Assembly (NCBI GenBank): GCA_963843365.1
Contig: CAWJKG010000003.1
Location: 372,001 to 436,000 of the forward strand
Direction: 5' to 3'
DNA: 64,000 bases
Origin: Bog-473 sp963843365
GTDB taxonomy: Bacteria; Actinomycetota; Acidimicrobiia; Acidimicrobiales; RAAP-2
Every line of letters begins with the position of its first letter. Within the stretch, counting starts at the first letter, position 1. The notes beneath the pieces are model-generated. The model was not told the origin of the DNA, did not search any database, and saw nothing but the letters and a program-made list of their open reading frames with translations. The translations under genes and the position numbers were made by a program. Below, in pieces: positions 1-8,825 of this stretch.

Positions 1-366
1 GAAGCCGAGTCCGATCGTGCGCAGCGTGGCCTGCCGCACGTTGATGGGGCCACCCTGCACGGTCACCACCTGCAGCCCGAGGATGGCCATGCCGAGCGTC
101 TTGCCGCTCACCGCCCACTGGTAGGCGAAGTAGAGGAACTCCCAGACGCTCAACACGATGAACGCGACGAGCTGGTGGTTGCTCAATGCGAACCCGTGCC
201 CGGTGATCAGCTTGAAGGCGGCATTGAGCAGCGCGACGCCGAGGGTGTACAGGCCCCACGATGCCCCCACGTCGGCGGCGAACGCAGCGAGGCGGCTCAC
301 GGCACCCGCGTAATTGCCCTGGCGCCCGACGGTGAGCGCAGCAGAGGGTACCGGGACGGTCGTCAT
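1..366 (-). CDS. RDD family membrane protein (C-terminus outside window)
   Basis: The ATG at 366 overlaps the stop of the upstream gene (ATGA), and 122 codons are visible before the window edge. The translation holds hydrophobic segments and an RDD-like stretch (SRLAAFAADVGAS, then YQWAVSGKTLGMAILGLQVV). RDD proteins are small polytopic membrane proteins, some linked to ion transport, many of unknown role. Here the visible helices and the GKTLGM motif support the family call. Translational coupling to the nonapeptide-repeat protein suggests that the two act together at the membrane. The 3' end cannot be judged. Confidence 0.8.
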   Translation of the reverse strand, partial: MTTVPVPSAALTVGRQGNYAGAVSRLAAFAADVGASWGLYTLGVALLNAAFKLITGHGFALSNHQLVAFIVLSVWEFLYFAYQWAVSGKTLGMAILGLQVVTVQGGPINVRQATLRTIGLGF

Positions 367-863
367 GCCGTCGGCCCCGTCTTCGCCTCGACCAGGAGCG
401 GCGGGCCCACCGGCCAGTCCTTGATCCTCTTGCCCCGTCCGACGAGGCGGTTGCCCCAGCGGAAGATGAAGTCGTCCAGCCCCACACCCTGGGCCCGTAT
501 CACGTCGAGGACCTCGGTCAGGATCCCCGTGGTCGAGCGGGCGATGATCGAGCCCAGCTCGGTCTGCTCCACCAGGGAGTCGATGTCGATCTGGTTGATG
601 ATCGCATTGATGTCGACCCGCTCAATGACCTCCTGGATGTCGACCCGGTCGATGATCTTCTGGATGTCGACCCGGTCGATGATCTTGTCCACATCGACCT
701 GCTCGACGATCCTCTCGATATCGACCCGTTCCACGATCTTCTCGACGTCGACCTTGTCCAAAATGGCGTCGATGTTGATGGCGTCGACGATCAACGGCAC
801 GATGTGCTCGGCCAGGGATTGGGCCAGCTGCTCGACCCTGTTGCCGATCGGGTTGGGGCTCAT
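363..863 (-). CDS. Nonapeptide-repeat protein preceding RDD gene
   Basis: A 166-residue protein whose central part, about residues 30-100, is seven to eight tandem copies of a nine-residue unit of the type V-D-[IV]-x-x-I-[IV]-[ED]-[RQ], for example VDIQKIIDR and VDIQEVIER. The period is 27 bp in the DNA. The alternating hydrophobic and charged pattern suggests a regular solenoid or helical rod. There is no signal peptide or membrane helix. The C-terminal 50 residues (IFRWGNRLVGRGKRIKDWP) are basic and not repetitive. It is translationally coupled to the RDD membrane protein, so a cytoplasmic partner role is plausible. I recognise no established function. Confidence 0.75.
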   Translation of the reverse strand: MSPNPIGNRVEQLAQSLAEHIVPLIVDAINIDAILDKVDVEKIVERVDIERIVEQVDVDKIIDRVDIQKIIDRVDIQEVIERVDINAIINQIDIDSLVEQTELGSIIARSTTGILTEVLDVIRAQGVGLDDFIFRWGNRLVGRGKRIKDWPVGPPLLVEAKTGPTA

Positions 864-978
864 GCGCCCCCCGGGTTCCGTGACATTTCAGTGATCTTCT
901 CACTCCCGGCCGGTGCGAGCGCGACATCGATCGGGTACCGTCGAAGCCGTCGGGGCATGCAGAACGTGAGGAGGCAGC

Positions 979-1749
979 GTGGAGTTCGAGCGCTATGACG
1001 ATGGGGTCCCTTCGTGGGTCGACCTGGGCAGCACCGATCTTGCGAAATCGAGGGAGTTCTACGGGGCGCTCTTCGGTTGGAATTGCCCCGAGGGACCACC
1101 CGAGGCAGGCGGCTACTCCGTGTGCGACCTGGGCGGGAAGACGGTGGCCGGTCTCGGCCCCAAAATGAATCCCGACATGCCGACGGTCTGGATGACCTAC
1201 GTCAACGTCGACGACGCCGACGCCACGACGGCCAAGGCGGCCGCCAACGGCGGCACGGTGTTCGCCGGCCCGATGGACGTGATGGACGCGGGCCGGATGG
1301 CCGTGTTCGCCGACCCCATGGGTGCGGTCCTCGGGTTGTGGCAGCCCAACCAGCACACAGGGGCCCAGGTGGCCAACGAGCCGGGCACGTACTGCTGGAG
1401 CGAGCTGATGACGACCGACCTCAGTGCGTCGAAGGCCTTCTACAAGGCCGTGTTCGGCTGGGACGGTGAAGACCAGGGGCCTCCCGGTGGCCCGCCTGCC
1501 TACACCGAGTGGAAGCTGGCCGGACGATCGGTCGGCGGCATGATGTTGAAGCCGCCCGACATGCCGGCGGATGTGCCCCCCTACTGGGGTGTCTACTTCG
1601 CCGTCGCCGACACGGACGCCACCGTGGCCAAGGCCCAGGAGCTCGGGGCGAGCCTCTTCATGGGCCCGACGGACATTGAGCCCGGCCGGTTCGCCGTTCT
1701 CGCCGACAACGTCGGAGCGGTGTTCAGCGTGTTGCAGCTCAAGGGATAG
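979..1749 (+). CDS. VOC superfamily protein, two tandem glyoxalase-like domains
   Basis: A 256-residue protein with two vicinal-oxygen-chelate repeats, each starting with the typical pattern: WVDLGSTDLAKSREFYGALFGW near the N-terminus and WSELMTTDLSASKAFYKAVFGW near residue 140. Each half ends with a DPMGA or DNVGA turn. Such two-domain proteins are widespread in actinobacteria and are usually annotated as glyoxalase/bleomycin-resistance-like; the substrate is not predictable. The GTG at 979 is chosen because GAGGAGG lies just upstream. The aldo/keto reductase gene follows after 6 bp, so co-transcription is likely. Confidence 0.85.
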   Translation: MEFERYDDGVPSWVDLGSTDLAKSREFYGALFGWNCPEGPPEAGGYSVCDLGGKTVAGLGPKMNPDMPTVWMTYVNVDDADATTAKAAANGGTVFAGPMDVMDAGRMAVFADPMGAVLGLWQPNQHTGAQVANEPGTYCWSELMTTDLSASKAFYKAVFGWDGEDQGPPGGPPAYTEWKLAGRSVGGMMLKPPDMPADVPPYWGVYFAVADTDATVAKAQELGASLFMGPTDIEPGRFAVLADNVGAVFSVLQLKG

Positions 1750-1755
1750 CGGCGG

Positions 1756-2655
1756 ATGGAGCGACGCCGCCTGGGTCGCACGGGCCACGAGAGCAGCGTC
1801 GCCGTACTCGGCGGCGCGGCATGCTGGGCTGCCTCAGTGGACGAGGCGGGGGACTGGTTGCGTCTGGCGCTCGCACACGGGGTGAACCACCTCGACATCG
1901 CCCCCCAGTACGGGGCAGCCGAGTCGGTGGTGGGACCGAACCTGGCCGCGCACCGCGAGGAGCTCTTCGTCGCGGGCAAGACGCTCCGGGCCAACCCCGA
2001 AGGAGTGACCGATCAGTTCGACGCCACGCGGCGCCTGCTTCATGCCGAGGTCCTGGACCTCTATCAGGCGCATGCGGTGACCTCGCTGGCCGAACTCGAC
2101 CGGCGCTCGCCGGCCCTCGAGCGGATCCTCGCGCTCCGTGATGCCGGGCATACCCGGTTCGCCGGGATCACGGGCCACGACATGGAGGTGCCGCAGGCCC
2201 ATCTGGAGGCATTGCGACGCTTCGACCTCGACACCGTGATGTTCCCGGTCTACCCCGCGCTGTGGGCGCGTCCCGAGTACCGGGAGCCGGCGGAGGAGCT
2301 CCTCGCGCTGTGTGCCGCACGGGACGTGGGGGTCATGGTGATCAAGGCGGCCACGCGCAGGCCGTGGGCGGACGGCAGGCCGCTGGCCGACGCCGTGGCC
2401 GGGAGTGACGCCACCGCGGCCCGCTGGGCCGACTCGTGGTACGAGCCGCAGGCCGGCGACGACGAGCTCGATCGGGGCATCCACTTCGCCCTGTCGACCC
2501 CCGGCGTGCACGCGTTCTGCACCCCGGGCGACATCGCCCTCCTGCCCCGCGTGTTGGCCTCGGCCGAGCGCTACCGGCCGCTGGGGGCGGAGGAGCGACA
2601 GGCGGCCGTCGACGCCATGGCGGCTGAGGACCTCATCTTCCCCATGCCGCGCTGA
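1756..2655 (+). CDS. Aldo/keto reductase family protein
   Basis: A 299-residue protein that opens with MERRRLGRTGHESSVAVLGGA, the usual first strand of aldo/keto reductases. It then has the GVNHLDIAPQYGAAE segment that carries the catalytic Asp and Tyr, and VAGKTLRAN with the likely catalytic Lys. A late helix (GIHFALSTPGVHAFCTPG) matches the cofactor-binding end of the barrel. It presumably reduces a carbonyl with NADPH; the substrate is unknown. It starts 6 bp after the VOC gene on the same strand and converges on the oxidoreductase gene that ends at 2666. Confidence 0.85.
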   Translation: MERRRLGRTGHESSVAVLGGAACWAASVDEAGDWLRLALAHGVNHLDIAPQYGAAESVVGPNLAAHREELFVAGKTLRANPEGVTDQFDATRRLLHAEVLDLYQAHAVTSLAELDRRSPALERILALRDAGHTRFAGITGHDMEVPQAHLEALRRFDLDTVMFPVYPALWARPEYREPAEELLALCAARDVGVMVIKAATRRPWADGRPLADAVAGSDATAARWADSWYEPQAGDDELDRGIHFALSTPGVHAFCTPGDIALLPRVLASAERYRPLGAEERQAAVDAMAAEDLIFPMPR

Positions 2656-2665
2656 GCCGGACCGC

Positions 2666-3700
2666 TCACGCCGACCGCAGCGACTCCACCACCGGTCCGA
2701 AGGCATCGTCGTCGTCCGTCCCGGACGGAGGTGACACGACGATGCCCTGGCCCAGGCCCTCGAAGCGGTCGTGCAGCAGGCCCGGAAGCTCGGCGAACGT
2801 CCCGCAGGGAACCAGCGTGTCGAGCACCTCGTCGGAGAGGACGTCCGCCAGGTCGTCCCAGCGGTCGTGGCGGATGAGGTCGCGCAGGCTTGGTCCCACC
2901 TCGGTCCAGCCGTAGAGCTCGAGGGTGGGGGCGTAGGCGGGCGTCGAGTACAAGAAGGCCAGGAGCCGGCGCTGGCGTTCCCGTTCCACGTCCACGGCCG
3001 CCGCCGTGGCCCCGGTGATGACGGACGTCCCGATGACGACCTCGAACCCCGAAGCGGCCAGGTCCCGTCCGATGGACCGAGCCCCTTCGGCCAGGGCGGG
3101 AAGGCACGTCTCCCGCAGGTAGCGCGGGTTGGAGTTGGTCGGGTGGCTGACGAAGCCGTCGGCCACCCGACCGGCGAGCGCGCAGGCCTTGTGCTGGACG
3201 CCACCGAGGTAGATCTTCGGGGCACGGGTTTCCGCATCCGGGCCCGGGTTGAAATAGGGCTGCATGCGGGTCAGCCGGTAGTGGGGGCTCTGGTAGTCAG
3301 GCGCCGCCCCCGAGGCGAAGGAGGCAAAGGCCGCTCGGACCGCGCCGACGTAGTCGCCCAGCCGGCCGATGGGGTCGTCGCCGAAGGGCACTGCGTAGCG
3401 ATCCTCGATGTTCTGGCGGATCTGTGTCCCCAGCCCGAGTTCGAAACGACCGCCGCTGAGCTTGGCCAGGTCCCAGGCGGCGTAGGCGAGAAGGGTGGGA
3501 CTCCGGGCAAAGGCCAGGGTCACGCTCGTGCGGATGGTGATCCGCTCGGTGTGCTCTGCGACGAGCAGCGCCACCGCCGTGGAATCGTGCACGGTCTCGG
3601 CCACGTGGAGCCCGTCGTAGCCCAGTCGCTCCACCCGCTGAGCGTGGGCGACGGCATCGCGCAGACTCAGCCGCGGGTCCATCCCGGCGTACACCTTCAC
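2666..3700 (-). CDS. LLM class F420-type oxidoreductase
   Basis: A 344-residue luciferase-like monooxygenase-fold protein: VKVYAGMDPRLSLRDAVAHAQ at the start, then SVTLAFARSPTLLAYAAWDLAKLSGGRFELGLGTQI, the signature of F420-dependent (sometimes FMN-dependent) oxidoreductases in actinobacteria. The GTG at 3700 is chosen because it overlaps the TGA of the enoyl-CoA hydratase gene. A longer open frame upstream is only the shadow of that gene. The coupling suggests a role in degradation of an acyl or ring substrate. Cofactor choice is inferred from family and lineage. Confidence 0.85.
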   Translation of the reverse strand: MKVYAGMDPRLSLRDAVAHAQRVERLGYDGLHVAETVHDSTAVALLVAEHTERITIRTSVTLAFARSPTLLAYAAWDLAKLSGGRFELGLGTQIRQNIEDRYAVPFGDDPIGRLGDYVGAVRAAFASFASGAAPDYQSPHYRLTRMQPYFNPGPDAETRAPKIYLGGVQHKACALAGRVADGFVSHPTNSNPRYLRETCLPALAEGARSIGRDLAASGFEVVIGTSVITGATAAAVDVERERQRRLLAFLYSTPAYAPTLELYGWTEVGPSLRDLIRHDRWDDLADVLSDEVLDTLVPCGTFAELPGLLHDRFEGLGQGIVVSPPSGTDDDDAFGPVVESLRSA

Positions 3701-4494
3701 GAGGTGGCGCCGCCGAGCTCTGTGGTCTGTTGACGGCCCCGCGCGACGATCTTCTCGCGCTCGGTGGTGAGCCGCGACTGGTCGAAGCGCTCCGCCATCC
3801 AGTCCCGCGACCACCGGGCCTCGGCCTTGAACGCCTCGGGCCCGCTGAGCGCGCCGATCCTGTCGTAGCCGTGCCGGAGCTCGGTGAGGTACTCCGACGG
3901 GATGGACGCGACGGTTGCGGCCACTTCGCGCGCCCGCGGCAGCAACGCCTCGTGGGGAACGACCTCGACCACGAGGCCCCAGTCCCGGGCCGTCTCCGCG
4001 TCGATGTAGTCGCCCGTCAGGCTCATGCGGCGGGCGCGATCGAGGCCGACGAGCTGGGGCAGTCGGATGGTCATGCCACCCCCCGGCATCACCCCAACCC
4101 GCGCGTGCGTGTCCGCGAAGCGGGCTCGCTCCGAGGCGATCAGGAAATCGCAGCACATGGCCAGCTCCAGCCCTCCCGTCACGGTCGGCCCGTTGATGGC
4201 CCCGATCACAGGCGTGTCGTGAGGCGGCATCATGCCCGACCGCTGCGCCGGCCCTCGCTGTCGCTCCTTCTGCACCTCGCGCAGCTCCGTGGCCAGTGAC
4301 TTGAGGTCCATCCCGGCACAGAAGGCGGGATCGGCACCCGTGAGGACGATGCAGCCGACGTCCTCTCGTACGTCGAGACCCGTGACCGCTTCGTCGAGTT
4401 GTGCGTGCAGCTCGGCTGATATGGCGTTGCGCGACTCCGGACGATTGAGGGTGACCGTGGCCACCCGGTCCTCCACCTCGACGAGCACCAGCAT
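3697..4494 (-). CDS. Enoyl-CoA hydratase/isomerase family protein
   Basis: A 265-residue crotonase-fold protein, the usual length for the family. It has RVATVTLNRPESRNAIS at the N-terminus, the oxyanion-hole loop ADPAFCAGMDLKSLA, and GAINGPTVTGGLELAMCCDFLIA with a second oxyanion-hole glycine and a Glu in the usual catalytic area. It likely hydrates or isomerises an enoyl-CoA in fatty acid, sterol or aromatic catabolism. A strong ribosome site (GGGGAGGAG) precedes the ATG at 4494. Its stop overlaps the start of the downstream F420-type oxidoreductase, so the two form an operon. Confidence 0.88.
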   Translation of the reverse strand: MLVLVEVEDRVATVTLNRPESRNAISAELHAQLDEAVTGLDVREDVGCIVLTGADPAFCAGMDLKSLATELREVQKERQRGPAQRSGMMPPHDTPVIGAINGPTVTGGLELAMCCDFLIASERARFADTHARVGVMPGGGMTIRLPQLVGLDRARRMSLTGDYIDAETARDWGLVVEVVPHEALLPRAREVAATVASIPSEYLTELRHGYDRIGALSGPEAFKAEARWSRDWMAERFDQSRLTTEREKIVARGRQQTTELGGATS

Positions 4495-4596
4495 CAGCGT
4501 CTCCTCCCCACGTCTCGCACTGTCATGATCGGTCTTCGGGCGGCCCGGGCACCAATCCCTCGAACGTCACCGCGTGGCAGAGGCCCGTTCGCCACG

Positions 4597-5184
4597 TCAG
4601 CCTGGAGTGTTCCATTCCGAGTGGAGCAATGCGAAGCACTCGCAGTCGTGTTGCGCACCGTCGATGCGTTCCCACCCTCGGAGGGTCGCCTCGCGGCTGA
4701 ACCCGGCCGCGGTGGCGGTGCGGGCCGAGGCGACGTTCCACGGCTCGACGAAGAGGTGGAGGCGGGGGATGGCCAGCGTGCCGAAGGCGAACTCGACCAC
4801 GCCCCGGAGGGCGCAGGCGGCCAGGCCATCGCCGCGGGCGCCGGCGACGAGCCAGTAGCCGATGGAGGCGCGGCCGCTCTCGATCTCCTGGAGCCAGAGC
4901 CCGATCGACCCGAGCCCAACCGTCGGAGCGCCCTCGTTCGCGATCACGAAGGAGTAGCCGTCGCCCTCCGCGCTGCGGGCATGTTGCCGTGCGATGAAGG
5001 CGTGGCCGGCCTCGTCGGTGAAGGTGCGCGGTACCGACGAGATGGAGGGGATGAGCGGGTCGCCGGCTGCCTGACGCACCATCTCCAGATCCGAGAAGGC
5101 GTAGGGACGGAGGACCACGGGTGGCGACGTCAGACGCGGGACCTGCAGTGGTGGCGCGAAGGTTCCCGGCTCGAACGGACTCAT
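4597..5184 (-). CDS. GNAT family N-acetyltransferase (RimJ/RimL type)
   Basis: A 195-residue protein of the Acetyltransf_3 type. It has LTSPPVVLRPYAFSDLEMV at the N-terminus, IGYWLVAGARGDGLAACALR covering the acetyl-CoA pyrophosphate loop (R-G-D-G-L-A), and FVEPWNVASARTATAAGFSREATLRG as the closing motif. It probably acetylates an N-terminal or small-molecule amine. The ATG at 5184 overlaps the stop of the upstream hypothetical gene (ATGA), so the two are translationally coupled. The longer open frame upstream of this start belongs to that gene in another frame. Confidence 0.88.
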   Translation of the reverse strand: MSPFEPGTFAPPLQVPRLTSPPVVLRPYAFSDLEMVRQAAGDPLIPSISSVPRTFTDEAGHAFIARQHARSAEGDGYSFVIANEGAPTVGLGSIGLWLQEIESGRASIGYWLVAGARGDGLAACALRGVVEFAFGTLAIPRLHLFVEPWNVASARTATAAGFSREATLRGWERIDGAQHDCECFALLHSEWNTPG

Positions 5185-6359
5185 TGCAGGGTGAAGTACC
5201 CGGGAACGAGGTGATGCGGCGTGTCGAGATATCCCTTGGCCTCGGGGAGACCGCCGAAACGGCCGTGGCTCCAGCGGACCTCGATATGGCCCGCAACGGA
5301 GCGCACCTCGTGTGAGACCCGGTCGCGGACGACAGCCTCCCACCCGACGCGGGGTTGGCCACCTGCTTGGCTCTCCATTGTCATGGTGACCATCTGGAAC
5401 TGCTGGCGCCAGTCCCAGGATGTCGCGACACGGAGCCGGAGCGAGCGGTCGGCCGAGGAGCCCAGTACGAAGTAGGGCGCGCTCCCGATGCGGAGGAGGC
5501 GCCAGAGCAAGGTTTCAGCACTGCCTCCTCGCTCGTCCATGGCTGATTCCCAGCGGTGCGTGGATTCCCGCGCCACTGCGCCCGACAGCGCGGAGTAGAG
5601 CTCCTTGGCACCCGGAGGCCAGCCGGCGCGGAGCCAGTTGCCCAGCGCCTCCCGCTGAGCCACGGTGAGGTCGATGGCGCGGAGCGGCAGATCATGGAGG
5701 GCGGGCGGCACCACATGGCCTCGGGTGATCTCGGCAGGATCCTCCCCTTCGGGATTGTCGGCGAGGCCCGGCAGCGCAACGGCTGAAGGCGGGAGGCCCG
5801 GTCGGGGAGCCGGAGCGGCAGTAGAGCGGCGTGTCGGCGTGTCGGCCTGGGGAATAGCGACGCGGACGGACCGGTAGAGCGCTTCGTACTCGGCCGGGGC
5901 CACTTCGGCGTACCAGTCACCTCCGCTTGGCCGTATCTCACGGGCGCTGCGGCCAGAGCCCCCGAAGAGCAACGAGTCGAAGACACTGGTCGGGGAGACA
6001 TTGAAGAGGATCTTGGAGAGGTACTTGCAACTGACCAGGTACACGTGATCGACCCTCAGATCGATGGGCGCCACCTCGTCACCCGGGGCACGCCCAGTTC
6101 CCTTCCACTCGACCACCTGCGGCAGACGTCCTCGTAGTCCGTCACCGGCCCTGAGGAAGACCTGGCCGTTGGCCCAGGCCGCATGGAACTCGGCGTCGTA
6201 AGCTCCGCCGGCCCGCAATCGTTGCAGGCGTTCCCACATCTCCGGCGACATGCTGCGCATGACGGGAGTATGCGACTGCAAAGCTTCGTCGATGCCGGAC
6301 AGCCCCAACATGCCCAGCCCGGTGCCGAGCTCGGTCACCGTGGTCCGGTCGCTGGGCAT
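5181..6359 (-). CDS. Conserved-looking hypothetical protein, 392 aa
   Basis: A 392-residue soluble-looking protein with no signal peptide or membrane helix. I do not recognise a named family. The stretch PQVVEWKGTGRAPGD, followed by DLRVDHVYLVSCKYLSKILF, has a strand-rich order with an acidic residue before S-x-K. This faintly recalls PD-(D/E)xK nuclease cores, but no clear E-x-K is present, so this is only a hint. The middle (about residues 175-215) is Pro/Ala/Arg-rich and linker-like. It is coupled by ATGA overlap to the GNAT acetyltransferase downstream. Confidence 0.7.
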   Translation of the reverse strand: MPSDRTTVTELGTGLGMLGLSGIDEALQSHTPVMRSMSPEMWERLQRLRAGGAYDAEFHAAWANGQVFLRAGDGLRGRLPQVVEWKGTGRAPGDEVAPIDLRVDHVYLVSCKYLSKILFNVSPTSVFDSLLFGGSGRSAREIRPSGGDWYAEVAPAEYEALYRSVRVAIPQADTPTRRSTAAPAPRPGLPPSAVALPGLADNPEGEDPAEITRGHVVPPALHDLPLRAIDLTVAQREALGNWLRAGWPPGAKELYSALSGAVARESTHRWESAMDERGGSAETLLWRLLRIGSAPYFVLGSSADRSLRLRVATSWDWRQQFQMVTMTMESQAGGQPRVGWEAVVRDRVSHEVRSVAGHIEVRWSHGRFGGLPEAKGYLDTPHHLVPGYFTLQ

Positions 6360-6589
6360 GGAGGCATCCTGCCACCAGCGGCTTGGTGCGATCCCAACGG
6401 GGCCGTCCCGCGAGCGATGCCTCGTCAGCCTGCGATGACGTCATCGCTGGTCGGGCCACGTCCTGCCCACAGATGGCGTGGCCGGCAGCCCCCGGCGCGC
6501 CGTCCTGGGGACGGACGGCATCGTGACCCATACGTCCGTCCTCAGGCTCGCGCCGCTCCTTCAGAATCGGCCACGCACCCGAAGCGAAG

Positions 6590-8263
6590 CTAGTTACGGA
6601 ACCCGGACATGTTCTTGTAGACGTACAGGTTTGCGTTCAACCCGTAGATCGAGCGACTCGCCACTATCCCCAGGACCATCGGGGTGGGGCGGGGATAGAC
6701 GTGCACAACGTGGGCAATCAAGGTGTAGTTCTGGTTGAACCATCGAATGGTGGCGTCTCCCCAGGGAAAGTAGTCACTGAAAGGGGTGCCGAGGACGACG
6801 TAGTCGGCACTCTGCAAAGAGGAAAACCACCGTTCGGCAAATGCCACGGAGTAGGGGGGTGGCGCGAGGTGGGCATGCCGCCGTTGTCCTCAGAGAGGTA
6901 GGTCCCGAACGGGTCGATCTCTGCCGGGCAACCCCGGCGGACGGGCGTGAACCGGTTCGCAACCAGAAGCTCCGCCGGGATATCCGAGAGGACGCATGCT
7001 CCGGCTGGAATGGTCGACGAGAGCGTGGCGCTGGGATCGGAGTAGAGCACCAGGTATGCCTCCGCATATGTGACCTCTTGCTGAATGAGAAGCCCCACGA
7101 CCCCGAGCGCAGCGACGGTGGCCAGCACCGGCGCCACCCGCGGAGAACGGCCCCGTCTTGCGTGTTTGGTGCCGCTTCCTACCGCGAGCAACGCGCCGCG
7201 CCCGGCCCAGACTCAATCCGGCGAGCATGGCAACGAACGCAGCCGGAAAATAGGAATAGAACTCGTAGAGGGCGGGGTCCTCCATCATTCCCACGAAAGT
7301 GACGATTGCGGCGACCAGCGCGAACCACTCCAATCGCGTGATGTCGCGGCGTCCGACGACGTAGACGAACACGACGACCAATCCGAACAACGACCACAGT
7401 GCGATCGCCAGCCCGGTCCGAGGACCGATCAGCGGCAGCCTTCCGACCCCACTGAGCACGAGCAGGCGCGTCTGGAGCGTGACGGCAGCGGCAACGTTTC
7501 CGTTCCGGCTGAGTTGGTCGACGATCACATCGTGCACGAACGCGCGTGGGGCGACGAGAAAGAAAGGCAGGCCCGGAACGACTGCTCCCGCAGCGATCCC
7601 CACAGCGAGAGGAAGTCCGCGGGACCGCCATTTCGGCAGGCAGACGAGGGCGAGAGCGATGATCGGGAGCACTGCCCAGACCTTGATCTCCACTGCGAAC
7701 CCGAAGGCCAGGCCGCCGAGGAGGACACGTCGCCAGGAGGCGAGCTCGCCGCCGTCGAAGAGCAAGAGCGTCCCGAGAAGGCAGAAGAGAACGAGGAAGG
7801 GCTCGAGTTCGACGGTGCGCTGGACTGCGACAGAGAGCGGCCACAGAGCGAGTGCGAACGATGCCGTCGCGGTGGCGACGCGCCCGAAAGGGCGCACGAT
7901 CAGTCCCGCCAGTACGGCGTTCAGTGCCATGATCAGCACTGTGATGCAGCGCGCCACCTCGAGTGTGTGCTGGGAGCCCATGACATTGCCGAGCAGCGCG
8001 ATTGGCGAAAAGAGCAGAATGAAGCCGGGTGGGTGCACCAGAACGAAGTCCCGGTAGGGGAGTACGCCGTGGGCGAGGCGGATGGCGGCACCGACGTAGA
8101 CACCCTCGTCGTACCCCTCGTCCCAGCCCGAGACGCCCGCCAACACATGGGGCAGGCTCAGTTGGTAGGCGCCCAATCCCAGGCTCACCAAGCCGGCGGC
8201 CAGGGCAAGCATGGTCGCAGTGACCCTTCGAGGGAACCGCACCATCAATTGTCGGGCTGTCAT
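6590..8263 (-). CDS. GT-C type membrane glycosyltransferase-like protein, two frameshifts
   Basis: Three open frames join into one protein of about 557 residues. The N-terminal part has many hydrophobic helices and the loop GWDEGYDEGVYVGAAIRLAHG followed by YRDFVLVHPP, typical of GT39/DUF2029-like lipid-phosphosugar glycosyltransferases with acidic residues in the first periplasmic loop. The frame changes near 7150 (a GGGG run; removing one base gives KTGRSPRVAPVLA) and again at the six-G run at 6854-6859 (adding one base gives RHPPYSVAFAERW). The end at 6590 reads YVYKNMSGFRN. Both breaks look like homopolymer errors, but a true pseudogene cannot be excluded. Confidence 0.72.
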
Positions 8264-8454
8264 CGAGCCGCTTTAGCTCAGCCGTCGGAGGGATCGGGGT
8301 GCAAATGCCTTCGTCTCCGGGCGAGGAAGATTCATTGAGCAACTCTGCGAGACCGATTGGTCCGTCAATGGCGCCCCCGGAGGATGGAAGGCTGTCGTAG
8401 GAGTCCAGCAGCAAGCTACCGGTTCTCCGCCGAGAACCTCGGGATCGTGCCGCG

Positions 8455-8769
8455 CTACCCGGCGAAGAGGGGCGTGAGTTGGAGCTCAAGCGGCCCCACC
8501 GCCGCTTCGGCGGCGACATGCAACTCGGTGCTCTCGTAGACGTCGACCGCAGTGCCCGTACGAGCGATGAACGCGAATACGGCGTCACCCCATCGCTCTT
8601 CGCGCAGGGCCTGGCGCAAGGCGGCGCGCTCGCCCGGCGGGAGGTCGCGCCCTGGTGTCTTGGCCACCAGCTGGCACGCCAGTACCCAGTTCAACGTGTC
8701 GAGGTCCTGGGCGACGAACACGCGAGGGGGATCGTCGCGTACAACCGCGCAGGCCACGACAGTGCCCAC
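8455..8769 (-). CDS. Small hypothetical protein, 104 aa
   Basis: A 104-residue protein without a recognised domain. It has a mixed alpha/beta look: TVVACAVVRDDPPRVFVAQDLDTLNWVLACQLV, then a charged helix (PPGERAALRQALREERWGDAV). It lies downstream of the DNA methyltransferase gene on the same strand, separated only by the 17-bp tandem repeats. The GTG start at 8769 sits inside the first repeat unit; a GTG at 8757 is an alternative. Codon choice looks like that of the neighbours, so I consider it real. Confidence 0.6.
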   Translation of the reverse strand: MGTVVACAVVRDDPPRVFVAQDLDTLNWVLACQLVAKTPGRDLPPGERAALRQALREERWGDAVFAFIARTGTAVDVYESTELHVAAEAAVGPLELQLTPLFAG

Positions 8770-8825
8770 GGTTAGCGAGTGCCCACGGTTAGCGAGTGCC
8801 CACGGTTAGCGAGTGCCCACGGTCA
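8762..8825. repeat. 17-bp tandem repeat, about 3.7 copies
   Basis: The unit GTGCCCACGGTTAGCGA is repeated three times without mismatch (8762-8778, 8779-8795, 8796-8812), followed by a partial copy that merges into the end of the methyltransferase gene. On the minus strand each copy carries a GTG codon followed four codons later by TAA. The array therefore multiplies the start region of the downstream 104-residue gene and spans the junction between the two genes. Confidence 0.9.
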
